Source: Miscanthus floridulus (taxonomy: Eukaryota > Streptophyta > Magnoliopsida > Poales > Poaceae). Taken from it: a DNA stretch of 64,000 bases. This document shows, in pieces, positions 42,694 to 53,203 of this stretch. Position 1 is the stretch's first letter; the number at the start of each line of letters is the position of its first letter. Under the pieces are notes generated by a model. That model saw only the letters and a list, made by a program, of their open reading frames with translations. It had not been told where the DNA came from and ran no database searches. A program made the translations under genes and the position numbers. The stretch spans positions 55,366,078 to 55,430,077 of the forward strand of contig NC_089591.1 of assembly GCF_019320115.1 (NCBI RefSeq), written 5' to 3'.

Positions 42694-44361
42694 ATGAGGC
42701 TAGGATTATTGCACCACCTCGTTCTTGCCTTACTCCTCGCCTATGCCGCCGGCGGCATTGTGCCGGCGAGCGCCGGCGGGAGCTGGAAGCTCCTGCAGAG
42801 CAGCGTCGGCGTGTCGGGGATGCACATGCAGCTCCTGCACAACGACCGCCTGATCCTCTTCGACCGCACCAACTTTGGGCCGTCCAACCTGACCTTCCCG
42901 CCCGGGCACCCGTGCCGCGTCAACCCGCAGGACGTCGCGCTCCCCAGGGGCGACTGCACCGCGCACTCCGTCGAGTACAGCGTCGCGTCCAACACGTTCC
43001 GCGCGCTCTCCATCTTCACCGACACCTGGTGCTCGTCGGGCCACGTCGCGCCGGACGGCACCCTCGTCCAGAACGGCGGGTGGCAGGACGGGACCCGCAA
43101 GGTGCGGGTCATGCCCGCGTGCAGCGACGGCGCCACCACCTGCGACTGGACGGAGAAGTCGAGCCCGGACCCGGAGGTGCTCGCCGTGGGTCGGTGGTAC
43201 GCCACCAACCAGAAACTCCCCGACGGCCGCGCGATCGTCGTCGGTGGGCTGAACCAGTTCAACTACGAGTTCCTACCCAAGTCGGCAGGCCCGCCTGGTG
43301 TCTTCGCGCTGCCGTTTCTGTCCCAGACTAACAGCCTGTACCCGTTCGTGCACCTCAACATAGATGGCAACCTCTTCATCTTCGCCAAGAACCGCGCCGT
43401 CCTGTTCGACTACAAGAGCGGCACCGTCGTCCGGAGCTACGCCATGCTCGGCGACGGCACCGAGCTGAGGAGCAACCCAAACGCGGGATCGTCGGTGCTG
43501 CTGCCCCTGAAGCCCAACCCCACCGAGGCCGAGGTCCTGATCTGCGGCGGGACGCCAGCCGGCGCCGTCGGGAGGTTCCCGCCGGCGCTCAAGACGTGCG
43601 GGCGGCTCAAGATCACGGACGCTAACCCGTCGTGGGTCATCGAGGAGATGCCGTCGCCGCGGGTGATGGGGGACATGATCCTGCTGCCCAACGGCGAGGT
43701 GGCCATCATCAACGGTGCCACGGACGGGCTCGGCGGGTGGGAGGCGGCCAACACGCCGTCCACCACGCCCATCATCTACCGCCCGGACCTCCCTTTCGTG
43801 ATCCCGACCGGCCGGTTCGAGGCGCAGACGCCGACGGGCACCCCGCGGCCGCGGATGTACCACTCGTCGGCGGTGCTCCTCCGCGATGGCCGCGTGCTCG
43901 TGGGCGGCAGCAACCCGCACCACTACTACAACTTCACCAACGTCAAGTTCCCCACCGACCTGAGCCTTGAGGCCTTCTCGCCGTACTACCTCGACGTCTC
44001 CAAGGACCTCCGTCCGTTCATGGTCGACCCGTCGCCCAAAGGCAGGCCGACAACTGTGACGTACGGGGGTTCTCTGGACCTGCTGTGCAGGATCCCCGAC
44101 CGCTCCGTGGTGTCGGTCACAATGGTCGCGCCGTCGTTCACGACGCACTCGTTCGCCCAGAACCAGCGGCAGCTGTTCCTCCAGGTGCAGGTGAGCAAGG
44201 CACAGCTCGAGGCACCACCCGGCGTACGGGTGCCGGACGACGCCTACGTGGCTTCCGTGACGATGCCGGCGACGCCGGTGTTGGCACCACCGGGTTACTA
44301 CATGCTGTTCGTCGTCAATGGGCGCATTCCCAGCGAGGGGATCTGGGTACACATACAGTGA
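42694..44361 (+). CDS. Secreted glyoxal/aldehyde oxidase (GLOX family), intact, single exon
   Basis: The 555-residue product starts with a hydrophobic signal peptide (MRLGLLHHLVLALLLAY). It then has the N-terminal glyoxal oxidase beta-propeller domain (about residues 45-430) and the C-terminal DUF1929 domain (about 445-555). In the galactose-oxidase/glyoxal-oxidase fold a Cys-Tyr cofactor and copper oxidise an aldehyde to acid and release H2O2. The expected residues are visible: Cys113 (TWCSSG), Tyr169 (GRWYATNQ), Tyr389-His390 (RMYHSS) and His485 (FTTHSF). The upstream in-frame GTG at 42646 is not used as start because ATG 42694 has good context (GCCATGAG) and leads directly into the signal peptide. 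Plant relatives act in the apoplast in pollen, wall and defence processes; the exact role here is unknown. No stop, frameshift or intron is seen. Confidence 0.95.
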   Translation: MRLGLLHHLVLALLLAYAAGGIVPASAGGSWKLLQSSVGVSGMHMQLLHNDRLILFDRTNFGPSNLTFPPGHPCRVNPQDVALPRGDCTAHSVEYSVASNTFRALSIFTDTWCSSGHVAPDGTLVQNGGWQDGTRKVRVMPACSDGATTCDWTEKSSPDPEVLAVGRWYATNQKLPDGRAIVVGGLNQFNYEFLPKSAGPPGVFALPFLSQTNSLYPFVHLNIDGNLFIFAKNRAVLFDYKSGTVVRSYAMLGDGTELRSNPNAGSSVLLPLKPNPTEAEVLICGGTPAGAVGRFPPALKTCGRLKITDANPSWVIEEMPSPRVMGDMILLPNGEVAIINGATDGLGGWEAANTPSTTPIIYRPDLPFVIPTGRFEAQTPTGTPRPRMYHSSAVLLRDGRVLVGGSNPHHYYNFTNVKFPTDLSLEAFSPYYLDVSKDLRPFMVDPSPKGRPTTVTYGGSLDLLCRIPDRSVVSVTMVAPSFTTHSFAQNQRQLFLQVQVSKAQLEAPPGVRVPDDAYVASVTMPATPVLAPPGYYMLFVVNGRIPSEGIWVHIQ

Positions 44362-44674
44362 CAGCTTGGGGATCACCGAATGATGTTTTTTTTTCCCATT
44401 TCATTCGTTGGCGACGATCTAATTATATCCGATCTTTGAATTGGTACTTGAGCCGTAGGATAATGGCTGTACGTGCATTTCTTTCTTGGTCCTTATGTAT
44501 ATCATGTAATGTAATCAATTGAAATCAAACGAGATGCTTTCGTTCAAAAGAAAAAAATTAATGAGAGGCTTGGTAACGTTGTACTATTTAGGAGCACTAT
44601 ATATTTTGTTCACCAGCATATATTAAGTAAACTTCATTTTCACATGGCGCCGGACCAACTCAGGACTTTCCCAA
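44362..44674 (+). other. 3' UTR and downstream flank of the GLOX gene
   Basis: AT-rich sequence after the TGA. AATGTAATCAATTG near 44507 and AAAAAAATTAATGAG near 44550 are possible polyadenylation surroundings. No other feature is seen. Confidence 0.45.
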
Positions 44675-44865
44675 CTCAAATTTTGTTCAAAAGTACACTA
44701 GCGGTCCTTCAACTTGTCAAGTTGTGTTAATCCGGTTCCCAAACTATAAAATCACATATTTATCTCTCTAATGTTTGGGTTTACTCAATTTTGATAGTTT
44801 GGGGACCAGACTGACACAGCTTAACAAATTTAAGGACCGCTAGCAAACTTTACTCAATTTAATAG
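44675..44865. mobile_element. Fold-back MITE
   Basis: Two arms of about 60 bases (44690-44750 and 44795-44851) are inverted complements of one another with scattered mismatches. The left arm contains CTAGCGGTCCTTCAACTTGT, and the inverted right arm reads CTAGCGGTCCTTAAATTTGT. The loop is short. Size and structure fit a MITE. The target duplication was not resolved, so the ends are approximate. Confidence 0.75.
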
Positions 44866-44889
44866 CAAATCGGTCCACCTCTTGCAGCC

Positions 44890-45067
44890 TGTAGGTGAGT
44901 GTTTGGTTTGGGAATCAATTCATTATCGATTCAATGCGGTGACGTATCGTGAGTTCGTTCCTTAAATTTCATGAAATGATTCAATTCCTCGTATTAATAT
45001 TAATTATCAGCTTGTGATAATTATGACCGCATAATTATATGGCGACACTGAATGATAATTATATCAT
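44890..45067. mobile_element. Possible Tourist-type MITE, cut by the gypsy insertion
   Basis: GTGAGTGTTTGGTTTGGGAA at about 44895, followed by AATTCATT and ATTCAATT words, resembles one end of Tourist-like (Harbinger) MITEs. Sequence is interrupted at 45068 by the gypsy LTR, so the other end would lie beyond the right side of that nest, outside the window. The last five bases ATCAT (45063-45067) would be one copy of its target duplication. Confidence 0.4.
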
Positions 45068-46218
45068 TGTCGGTGTTTCGAGTTGCCATTGACTAGTAAA
45101 TTTCTAATATTGCGTGTCTGGCTTGGATGGTGCGTTAAGAGGACATGAGGTTTATACTGGTTCGGGCAGAATGTCCCTACGTCCAGTTTGTTATTGTTGC
45201 TCGTGTTACTAGCACTGAAAGTTCGTAGTAGGGGTTACAAACAGTCAAGAGAGGGACATGTCCCAAGTCTCTGGTGAGAGGAGCGAACGGGTGCCAAGAG
45301 CTCGGTCGCTTCCCGGCTCTGTGCTTGTGTGTTCTGATCAGTTCGGGGTTCGATGGGTTCGAGTCTGAATCGATGCGATGTGTTGCGATGCCCCTTATGG
45401 GATGCCCTGCTTTCCCTTTTATAGGACAAGGGAAAGCACGGGTTACAGTAGAGGGAAAAGAGGAGAATGAGAAGGAGAAGAAGTCATCCAGGATCGTCGG
45501 GTCCTTCTTTTCCTTCACACGGATCCCGCCAATCCTGTAGACGTCAACAGGGACAGCTCCACGTCGCGGCCCTGTCCGTCACTGGCGCCATACGTAGGCG
45601 TCGTCTCTCGATCGTGGCGCTCCACTCCGTCCTGGCGGACGTCGTGGTGAACTGCTGCACCTGTCAGTGCTTGTACGAGGGTTAGGTAGAACAACACCGG
45701 TACGTCCGACGCTGTTCCTGATGTGAATCCCCGGGTATGGCCCGTCATGGTCACGGGTTATATCGGGGCGTCCCGGTCACCTCCTTGGTGTCAGCGCTTT
45801 GACCCAGGCCCATTCGCTTGGACCTAGAGTGGTTGGCGGCGATATGGGTCTCTATCGAGCGAGACAGATCCCTGGCCTTGGGGTCGGTCGAGGCGGAGTC
45901 CCTCCCCAGAGGCCGGGCGAGGTGGAGTGCAAACCCAAGGGGCGGGCAAGGCGGAGCCCGCCCCCAGAGGTCGGGCGAGTCGAAGCCAGCCCTTAGAGGT
46001 CGGGCGAGATGGAGCCAGCCCTCAGAGGTCGGGCGAGGCGAAGCCCGCGACCTTGGTGTCGGGTAAGGTGGAGCCCGCCCCCAAAGGCCGGGCGAGGCGA
46101 AGCTTGCACACCTAGGGGTCGGTTGTAGCTATAGTCACGCTCTTAACTGCTCGGATGAATCAATATTGATGGTTATTAGCTCCTCTCCTTCGGGTACCCT
46201 AGTATTGGTCCCTGACCA
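45068..46218 (-). repeat. 3' LTR of the minus-strand gypsy element
   Basis: On the plus strand it runs from TGTCGGTGTTTCGAG to GGTCCCTGACCA. A minus-strand TATAAAAGGG box lies at about 45415-45424 and is conserved in the other LTR near 52391. A tandem array of a GC-rich unit of about 31 bases occupies about 45890-46125. Confidence 0.85.
45890..46125. repeat. GGTCGGGCGAGGCGGAGCC minisatellite in the LTR
   Basis: Degenerate units of about 31 bases, each with a GTCGGGCGAG core, a purine-rich GGCGAAGCC/GGAGCC half and a CCCxxAGAG half, are repeated roughly seven times. The homologous array in the right LTR is longer and more diverged. Confidence 0.8.
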
Positions 46219-46232
46219 TAGCCCTCGAGCCT
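46219..46232 (-). other. Polypurine tract of the minus-strand gypsy element
   Basis: On the minus strand this reads GGCTCGAGGGCTA next to the LTR start TGGTCAGGGACC. It resembles the CTCGGGGGCTAC tract of related grass gypsy elements. Confidence 0.6.
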
Positions 46233-47019
46233 GCGGAGGAGTAGAATACTCCTTCGGAGGCTTTTTCAAACAGGAGGACTCTGAAGGCCTCGACCTTCTT
46301 CTGTTGCCTACAGCGTGACTTGGGAGCAGTGATTCCCTTTCCTCGAGCCCCTCCCGTAGCAGGGGCCCGATCGAGGATCGGTTTGTCTTTGCGATTGTCT
46401 TCCCTCGAGCATTTTTTCCGATAAGCACGGAGGGGACGAGCCATGCCACGATTTTCCTCTAAGGATGAATCATGGCACTCGGTGAGCTGTTAATTGGCTA
46501 GTCTGAGTGGGCCCCCCGGCATCCCATTCACAGGGATCCGGCTTGGGTTGCTTGGTGACTGACCCTAGATTCTCAGCGGTCAATCCATATAGTTCTCGGG
46601 TTCATTCGACCAGTCCCAAGGGCTAAGTACCTTTCTTCGAAAAAAACCATGGATCATAACCGGTCGAGACTCTAACATGGGCCGGGATGCTTACGGCGCT
46701 CGTGCTCCCGAGTACTGGCTGCTAGTGGGCCCATCCCTTTCCACCTCTCTCCCTAAAGGTGCCTAGAGTACTAGTCGAACCCATCGATGGGCCGCCCTAC
46801 GAACTCTTGGGCCTAGTTGGGCTATAGAGGCGCTTTTAGATCCGTATTCCTCTTACTCGTGACGAGTCGTGGCCCGTCCAGAGAGGCGAAACGTCCGGTG
46901 AGTTTTCCAAGGGAACGGATAGAGATTGCGTGCGCACGTCCCGCGGCGAGATGTTGCGGCAGATCGTGGTAGGCGCGGAGATCTAGGCAGGTGGTTGGTT
47001 TCCTCGTATCCATCGCCCC
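46233..47019. other. Noncoding spacer of the minus-strand gypsy element
   Basis: This stretch lies between the polypurine tract and the antisense ORF. It shows no sustained frame. By position it is both 3' leader of the element and upstream region of the plus-strand antisense frame. Confidence 0.5.
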
Positions 47020-47026
47020 TATAAAA
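47020..47026 (+). promoter_or_regulatory. TATA box upstream of the antisense ORF
   Basis: TATAAAA lies 58 bases upstream of the first ATG (47078) of the plus-strand frame. Spacing is right for an independent promoter, which would transcribe against the element's own genes. Confidence 0.45.
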
Positions 47027-47077
47027 CCAAAGGGTTCACCCGTAGATTCCATACCTTGCATCCTTGCTTCCACAGCC

Positions 47078-48034
47078 ATGACCGTCGCCGCCAATCGCTT
47101 AGGTTTCCTATCTTCGCATCCCCGCTGCCATCGAGCTCGCATCCACCCGCCCCCATCTCCAATGGATTCGTGGTGCCTCTCTGACATCACCTTCTAGCAT
47201 ATGGAGGGCCTCGTCCATTGTGACCTTCTTTGCGCATGGACTGCGGTCGAGGAGTGGCTGCTGCCCGGTGAGGAGGATGTGCCGTCGTTGCCCGATGGCT
47301 ATGTGGTGTCGTTCGCCCACTTCCATGAGCGTGGGTTTGCGACCCCCGCCCATAGATTCCTTTGAGGGCTACTGCACTACTACAAGATCGAAGTGCAGCA
47401 TCTCAATCCCAACAGGATCCAGCACATGGCGGCGTCCGTCACCTTTTGCGAGGGGTTCCTGGGGATCAGCCCCTACTTTGATTTGTGGAGGTACTTCTTC
47501 ACCATCACCCTACAGAAGAAGAGGGAGAAGAGCAGCAGGCAGGAGCTACACATGCCGATGGGGTACGCCAGCATCTAGCTCCGGAACAATCGGGTCAGCA
47601 AGTACCTGTCGATGCGGCTATCAACATCCTACAAGGGGTGGCACTCGCAGTGGTTGTACCTCAAGAGCGCTGCCACCGCCCCTCTACCGGAGTTCACTGG
47701 GCTCCTGATTGAAGAGGCCCTAGAGTCGTGAAGGAAGTGGGGTGTCCCAGAGAAGGATAAGAAGAAGATATAGGACCACAACACCACCATCCACATCCTC
47801 AAGGAGAATGGCTTGAAGGGGCCAGGCGTCATCGGGGCCTACCACGCAAGGAGGGTGGCGCCGTTGATGACGCGTGCGCTCCTGCTGTATGTGATGGCGC
47901 CCGAGGCATCGTTCGATGGAACAACGCTCGCCAAGGGGGTGCTCCCCAACTCTGAGATCACGCAACACATCAAGGAGGCAATGGAGCTCTCGTGGGATGA
48001 TGCGGGTGTCCCCTCGATTTTGTCTACCTGATGC
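47078..48034 (+). pseudogene. Antisense ORF, 'putative gypsy type transposon' (PF04195-like) protein
   Basis: One plus-strand frame from ATG 47078 to the TGA at about 48032 is continuous except for five in-frame stops at 47195, 47363, 47576, 47729 and 47771. Each is one transition away from Gln, Arg or Trp. Clear family blocks are LPDGYVVSFAHFHERGFATP, HLNPNRIQHMAA, FCEGFLGISPYFDLWRYFF, GWHSQWLYLK and PLMTRALLLYVMAPEA. Grass proteins of this type are annotated as putative gypsy-type transposon proteins and occur antisense within Tat/Retand elements. Their biochemical role is unknown. The frame probably once continued further: the end abuts the pol deletion. Confidence 0.8.
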
Positions 48035-48109
48035 GGGGACATCCTCTGATGCGGGTGGAACTAGGCCATGTCGTCTTCGTAAATTTACCCTTCCCATGCC
48101 TTCTCTTTA

Positions 48110-48986
48110 ATAGATTTTCCGACCTTCTTCAGAAGCCGATAGAGGGGGAGACCTCATTTGCCGAGGTGCGAGTTAAAGCGGCTGAGCGTGGTGAGGCACC
48201 CTGTAACTCATTGTACCCCCTTCATGTTCTGAATCAGAGCCATCCTTGTGATGGCTGAGATCTTCTCTAGGTTGGCTTTGATGCCATGCTTGGAGACAAT
48301 GAAACCACACAGCATACCCCTCGGGACCCCAAAACCCACTTCTTGGGGTTAAGCTTAATGCCATTTGCTTGGAGTCTTGTAAAGGTCTGCTCAAGGTCGG
48401 CTATGACTTGGTCAACACATTTGGACTTGACCACGATGTCGTCCACATAGGCCTCAACGGTTCGCCCGATGAGGTCTCTAAAACACTTGAGCATACAACG
48501 CTGGTACGTAGCCCCTACGTTCTTCAGACCGAACGGCATTGTGACATAGCAAAACGATCTGAACAGGGTGATGAAAGATGTTGCGAGCTGGTTGGGCTCT
48601 TTCATCATGATTTGATGGTATCTAGAGTATGCATCAAGGAAGCAAAGGGTTTCACACCCTGAGGTAGAGTCAACTACTTGGTCTATGCATGGCAAAGGAA
48701 ACGGATCCATTGGACATGCTTTGTTGAGACCCATGTAGTCAACATACATTCTCCATTTCTCGCTCTTCTTTCGTACAATGATGGGATTGGCTAACCACTC
48801 TGGGTGGTATACTTCCCTGATGAACTCTGCCACCAACAGCTTGGTGATCTCCTTGCCGATGGTCCTGCATTTCCACTCATCAAAGCGATGTAGGTGTTGC
48901 TTCACCAGCTTGGAGCCTGGCCTGATCTTCAAGGCATGCTCGACGACTTCTCTCGGAATGCCCAGCAAGTTTGAGGGTTTCCACAC
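48110..48986 (-). pseudogene. Reverse transcriptase remnant of the minus-strand gypsy element
   Basis: The open minus-strand frame 48986-48267 reads EHALKIRPGSKLVKQ, WRMYVDYMGLNKACPMDPFP, LCFLDAYSRYHQI, MPFGLKNVGATYQRCM and VEAYVDDIVVKSK. YVDD is the active site. Thumb sequence continues in other frames to about 48110 (RVTGCLTTLSR, GLPLYRLLKK). Beyond that RNase H would be expected, but the sequence switches to the antisense ORF. Confidence 0.88.
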
Positions 48987-48989
48987 AAA

Positions 48990-49660
48990 GACATCTCTGT
49001 TGGTGTGGAGGAAGCCGATGAGCGCGCTTTCCTATTCGGAGGAAAGTGTGGTGCCAATACACACCACTTCACCCTTGGAGCCACTAGGGTCTATGAGGAC
49101 CTCCTTGGCGCCCTTCACTAGCTTGAAAGACCCGATCGACTGCTTGGGGTCGGGCGCTTCTTTGGCGACCTCCTTCTCGATGGCCACAAGCTCCTTGGAG
49201 GCGATGATTATCGTGGCATGATCGCAGCACTCGACCTCGCATTCATAGGCGCGCTAGAAGGAGGTGCCGATGGTGATGACCCCACACGGTCCTGACATCT
49301 TTAGCTTTAGATAGGTGTAGTTAGGGAAGGCCATTAACTTCGTGTAGCATGGACGTCCTAGGATGGCATGGTAGGTTCCATGGAACTCGACCACCTCGAA
49401 GGTAAGGGTCTCCGTCCTATAATTGGATGGATCCCCAAAGGTGATGGGCAGATTGATCTATCCAAGTGGGATAGTTTGCTTTCTAGGCACGATGTCATGG
49501 AAAGGTGCTCTGGTCTGTCGAACGCGCGATCTACTGATGCCCATGGCGTCAAGCGTTTTGGCGTACATGATGTTGAGGCTGCTATCTCCATCCATCAGTA
49601 CCTTGGTGACTTGCTTCATGCTGATGATTGCATCAACCATGAGTGGATATCTCCCTGGTT
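48990..49660 (-). pseudogene. Protease region remnant of the minus-strand gypsy element
   Basis: On the minus strand TKVLMDGDSSLNIMYAKTLD carries the aspartic protease core, with DGDSS in place of the usual DGGS. RSRVRQTRAPFHDIVP and FHGTYHAILGRP-like blocks follow in other frames. Stops and frame changes are frequent down to the RT start near 48990. Confidence 0.75.
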
Positions 49661-51957
49661 GTGGGACGCTCTCTGGGTGGTCGGTCTGATCAAAGGTTAT
49701 GGTGGACTCCGACCACCGGAGGAAGACAGGCGTGGCCCATTTAGCCATATAGACCTCACGGCACGTGAGCTTCTGGCGACGCTTGGAGTTGTAGGCCGTT
49801 GACCCTCCAAAGATCATGAGGTAGACATCCAACGTCAAAAAGCCACCATCCCTCCCCTCGGCGTCATCCGCAGTTGGCTCAGGGTCCTTCCCATGCCATC
49901 CCTTGTTGAAGCCTCTGGATAAGAACCGCTTCATGAGGTTGTAGTCCTTGTATATATGCTTAATGGGGAAGGAATGGTTTGGGCATGGCCCTTCGAGTAT
50001 CTTCTTGAACTGGTCTAAGGTACCCTCCATGGGCTTTTGGCCCCCCTTTCGGTTGGCGGTGACCACAAGTGAGCCCTCGTGTCGCTACTTGTTCTTCTTC
50101 TTAACGGGACGGTTGGAGGCGCCTTCGCCTTACCTTTAAGGCGATCGAAGATCGCTCCAATCGCCTCCTTGCCCGAGGCATGGCTAGTGGCGATGTTGAG
50201 GAGCTCCTTGGTGGTTTGCGGGCCTATACGTCCTAGCTTGTGAACCAGGGACTCGTAGGTGGTCCTAGATAGGAAAGCTCCTATAACGTTGGCATCAGCG
50301 ATGTTAGGCACCTCGTTGCACTACCGGGAGAAGTGTCGGATGTACCCATGAAGGCTTTCTCCAGCCTTCTATTGGTAGTTTTTGAGATCCCATAGGTTCC
50401 CAGGATGCTTGTACGTGCCCTAGAAGTTCTCCACGAAGATCTCTTTTAGGTCCGCCCAACTTTGGATTCTGTTGGCGAAAGGTGTTCCAACCATGTTTGT
50501 GCCGAATTGGCTAGGAACAATGAAAGGTTGCGGATAATGAAGTCATCATTATCTGCTCCACTAGCTTGATAAGCAAGCTGATAATCCTCGAGCCATAGTC
50601 TGGGGTTTGTTTTCCCAAAGTATTTTGGGATGTTGGTTGGTGGTCGGTACCATGGCGAGAAGGCGGCGTTGAGGATGTGTTGGCCAAAGGCCTATGGTCC
50701 TGGTAGGTCAGGGCTCAAGCTTCGGTCCTCCCCACTATCGTAGCGTCCGCCATGATGAGAGTGGTAGCCATGGCTAGCTCCCTCCCCCGCATCGCACGGG
50801 TATGCCTACGGGCGTCAAGGGTGTCGTGTGCGTCACGGTTGCGGCCGAGATGCTCATGCACCGGGACCACGGTTCGTAGCCCATTGCCTGATGGCACCTG
50901 GTGGACTGATGCGTCCTTGTCGGGTCACTCCAAGGGCATGGACTAGCTGGCGTTGAGCTCGCATCATCGAGATAATGAGCTTTCGGCTTGCTGCGCCACC
51001 TCACGCTCGAGTAGCATGTGAATCTTGTGATGGGCTCGATGATCCTCGGGTGATGTGGGCCCTAGAAGCCCACGGAGCAAGGCCACCACAACAGCAATGT
51101 TCTAGCTTGCCCGGGTGAAGTGTGGGAGGGCTTCATCGTCCTCAATGATCCTCCAGTTCACGTCATGGGCCATGGCGCACATGCGCCCACCGTGTCTATG
51201 GTGCTTGATTTCTCGATCGAGCTCTACATATTCCTACTTGAGCTAGAGTCATGCTTTCTCAAGCTATTTGTGCTAGGCTTTTAGCTACTCCATCTACAAG
51301 AGGGGTGGAGCCCATGTATCCCCCTTGACCTCATCATCAAGGTCATTCATCGGGGTAGCCTCCTCCTCATGGATGTTTTCAACATGTCTCTCGGGGGTAC
51401 CTGCCATAAAACATTCATTAGAGGGGTGATGGCTCCCCATGCTAGACTCAGAGGTGGAGGGTGACTCTGTTTCTTCCATGAGGAGGTCATGGAAAGACTC
51501 TATGACATATTTGGTCATCCCTATGAACTTGTCGTTTGTGGGGAATGGAGGCACGCGTTGCGCCACATGGTGGACAACGGTCTCTGCGGCATTGCGGAGA
51601 CCGAATGGGAGCATTGTTGGGATGCTCCGGATGAGGTATTTCAGGGAGAGGGGCTCTCCTCTAGCAAGCTGAGCTATGATGTTGGCGAACAAGAAGGTGA
51701 GGTGGTGTAGGTCCTTCTAGGATGGTCGGGGTCCCAGGAAGATGCCGAGCTGGTGCTCTAACCTCCTATAGTTGAAGCCGTGGAGCTAGCCACCCCGAGG
51801 GGCATAGGCCTCCAGTGCATGTAGCTGTAGCTCCTTGAGCGCCTCGGCGATCATGTCGAGGCTGAACAAGTGAAGAGGTTGGACAACGGCGGGAGCCTAT
51901 GCCAACTCTCCTTTCATCGTGATGATGAAGTCCAGGTCCTTGAAGCGCACGTGCATG
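49661..51957 (-). pseudogene. gag: gag remnant of the minus-strand gypsy element
   Basis: The frame probably starts with the ATG at about 51957 (MHVRFKDLDFIITMKGEL). It continues through a leader-like N-terminal part (51692-51294, HVENIHEEEATP). The capsid domain (50900-50100) ends in NVIGAFLSRTTYESLVHKLG and NIATSHASGKEAIGAIFDRL. The C-terminal part follows with FPIKHIYKDYNLMKRFLSRG and VYLMIFGGSTAYNSKR. Many stops and frame changes are present. The same blocks occur in the plus-strand element at 54251-56620, so the two are relatives. Confidence 0.82.
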
Positions 51958-52024
51958 CCTAGGACCCAACTGACATTGTGACTAGCCCTCTGAGGCCTTA
52001 TGTGGATGTTGAGATGCGCAAAAG

Positions 52025-52045
52025 GCCCCTACCTAGCACACCAAC
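52025..52045 (-). other. Primer binding site region of the minus-strand gypsy element
   Basis: On the minus strand this reads GTTGGTGTGCTAGGTAGGGG just after the LTR end. It matches, with transitions, the TTGGCGCGCCAGGTAGGGG stretch found at this position in related grass gypsy elements. Confidence 0.65.
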
Positions 52046-53203
52046 TATCGGTGTTTCGAGTTGCCACCTACTAGTAAATTTCTAATATTTCACATCTGGC
52101 TCGGATGGTGTGCTAAGAGGACATGAGGTTTATACTAGTTTGGGTAGAATGTCCCTATATCTAGTTTAGTGCTGCTACTCATGTTAGCACTGAAAGTTCA
52201 TAGTAGGGGTTACAAACGGTCGAGAGAGGGATAGGTCTTAAGTCTCTGGTGAGAGGAGCGAACGGGTGCCGAGAGCTCGATCACTTCCTGGCTATGTGCT
52301 TGTGTGTTCTGATCGGTTTAGGGTATGATGGGTTCAAGTTTGAATCGATGCAATGTGTTGTGATGCCCCTTATGGGACACCTTGCTTTCCCTTTTATAGA
52401 CCAAGGAAAAGCATGAGTTATAGTGAAGGGAAAAGAGGAGAATGAGACAGAGAAGAAGTCCTCCAAGATCATAGGTGTCATCTCCTGGTCATGGCACTCC
52501 ACTCTATCCCTAGGTATGGCCTATCAGTGGTGAACTAATGCGCTTGTTAGTGCTCATACGAGGGTTAGGCAGAACAGCACCGGTACGCCCGACGTTGTTC
52601 CTGATATGAATCCCTAGGTATGGCCTATCATGGCCACGGGTTATATTAGGGCGTCCTGATCACCTCCCTGGTGTCAGAGCCTTGTCCCAGACCTATTCGC
52701 TTGGACCTAGAGTGGTTGGCGGTGGTATGGGTCTCCATTAGGTGAGATGGATCCCCTAGCCTCGGGGTCAGTTGAGATAGAGTACCTCCCTAGAGGCCGG
52801 GTGAGGTGGAGCACAAATCCAAGGGTTGGGCGATGTGGAGCTCACCCCTAGAGGTTGGACGAGGCAGAGCCAACCCTCAAAGGTTGGGCGAGATAGAGCT
52901 AGCCCTTAGAGGTCAGGCGAGGCGAAGCCTGTGGCCTCAGTGTTGGGCAAGGCGGAGCCTACCCCCAAGAGTCGGGTGAGGCAAAGCCCGTGGCCTCAGT
53001 GTCGGGTGAGGCGGAGGTCGCCCTCAGAGGTTAGGCAAGGCAAAGCCCACGGCTTTGGTGTCGGCCAAGGTGGAGCCCACCCCAGAGGCTGAGCAAGGCG
53101 GAGCTTGCGCACTTGGGGGTCGGTTGGAGCTATAGTCACGCTCTTGACTGCTCGAATGAATTAATGTTGATGGTTATTAGTTCCTCCTCTTCGGGTACCC
53201 TAG
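52046..53203 (-). repeat. 5' LTR of the minus-strand gypsy element, interrupted
   Basis: A diverged copy of 45068-46218 beginning TATCGGTGTTTCGAG. Its minisatellite block (about 52795-53125) is longer than in the other LTR. Homology stops at CCCTAG (53203), 16 bases before the expected LTR end. Confidence 0.85.

Larger units (their letters stand above)
45068..53203 (-). mobile_element. Ty3/gypsy element, Tat/Retand type, minus strand, internally deleted
   Basis: LTRs at 45068-46218 and 52046-53203 flank a 5.8 kb interior read on the minus strand: primer site, gag, protease and part of reverse transcriptase. On the opposite strand a PF04195-type frame follows. RNase H and integrase are missing: RT thumb sequence ends near 48110 and the antisense frame begins at once. 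The right LTR lacks its last 16 bases (matching 46203-46218) because a second gypsy element starts at 53204. Heavy LTR divergence and many stops mark an old, non-autonomous copy. Confidence 0.87.

Noticed and set aside
43273..44376. 367-codon minus-strand frame opposite the GLOX gene
   Set aside because: It is the antisense shadow of a GC-rich coding sequence; composition is Arg/Val/Gly-rich and nothing supports translation.
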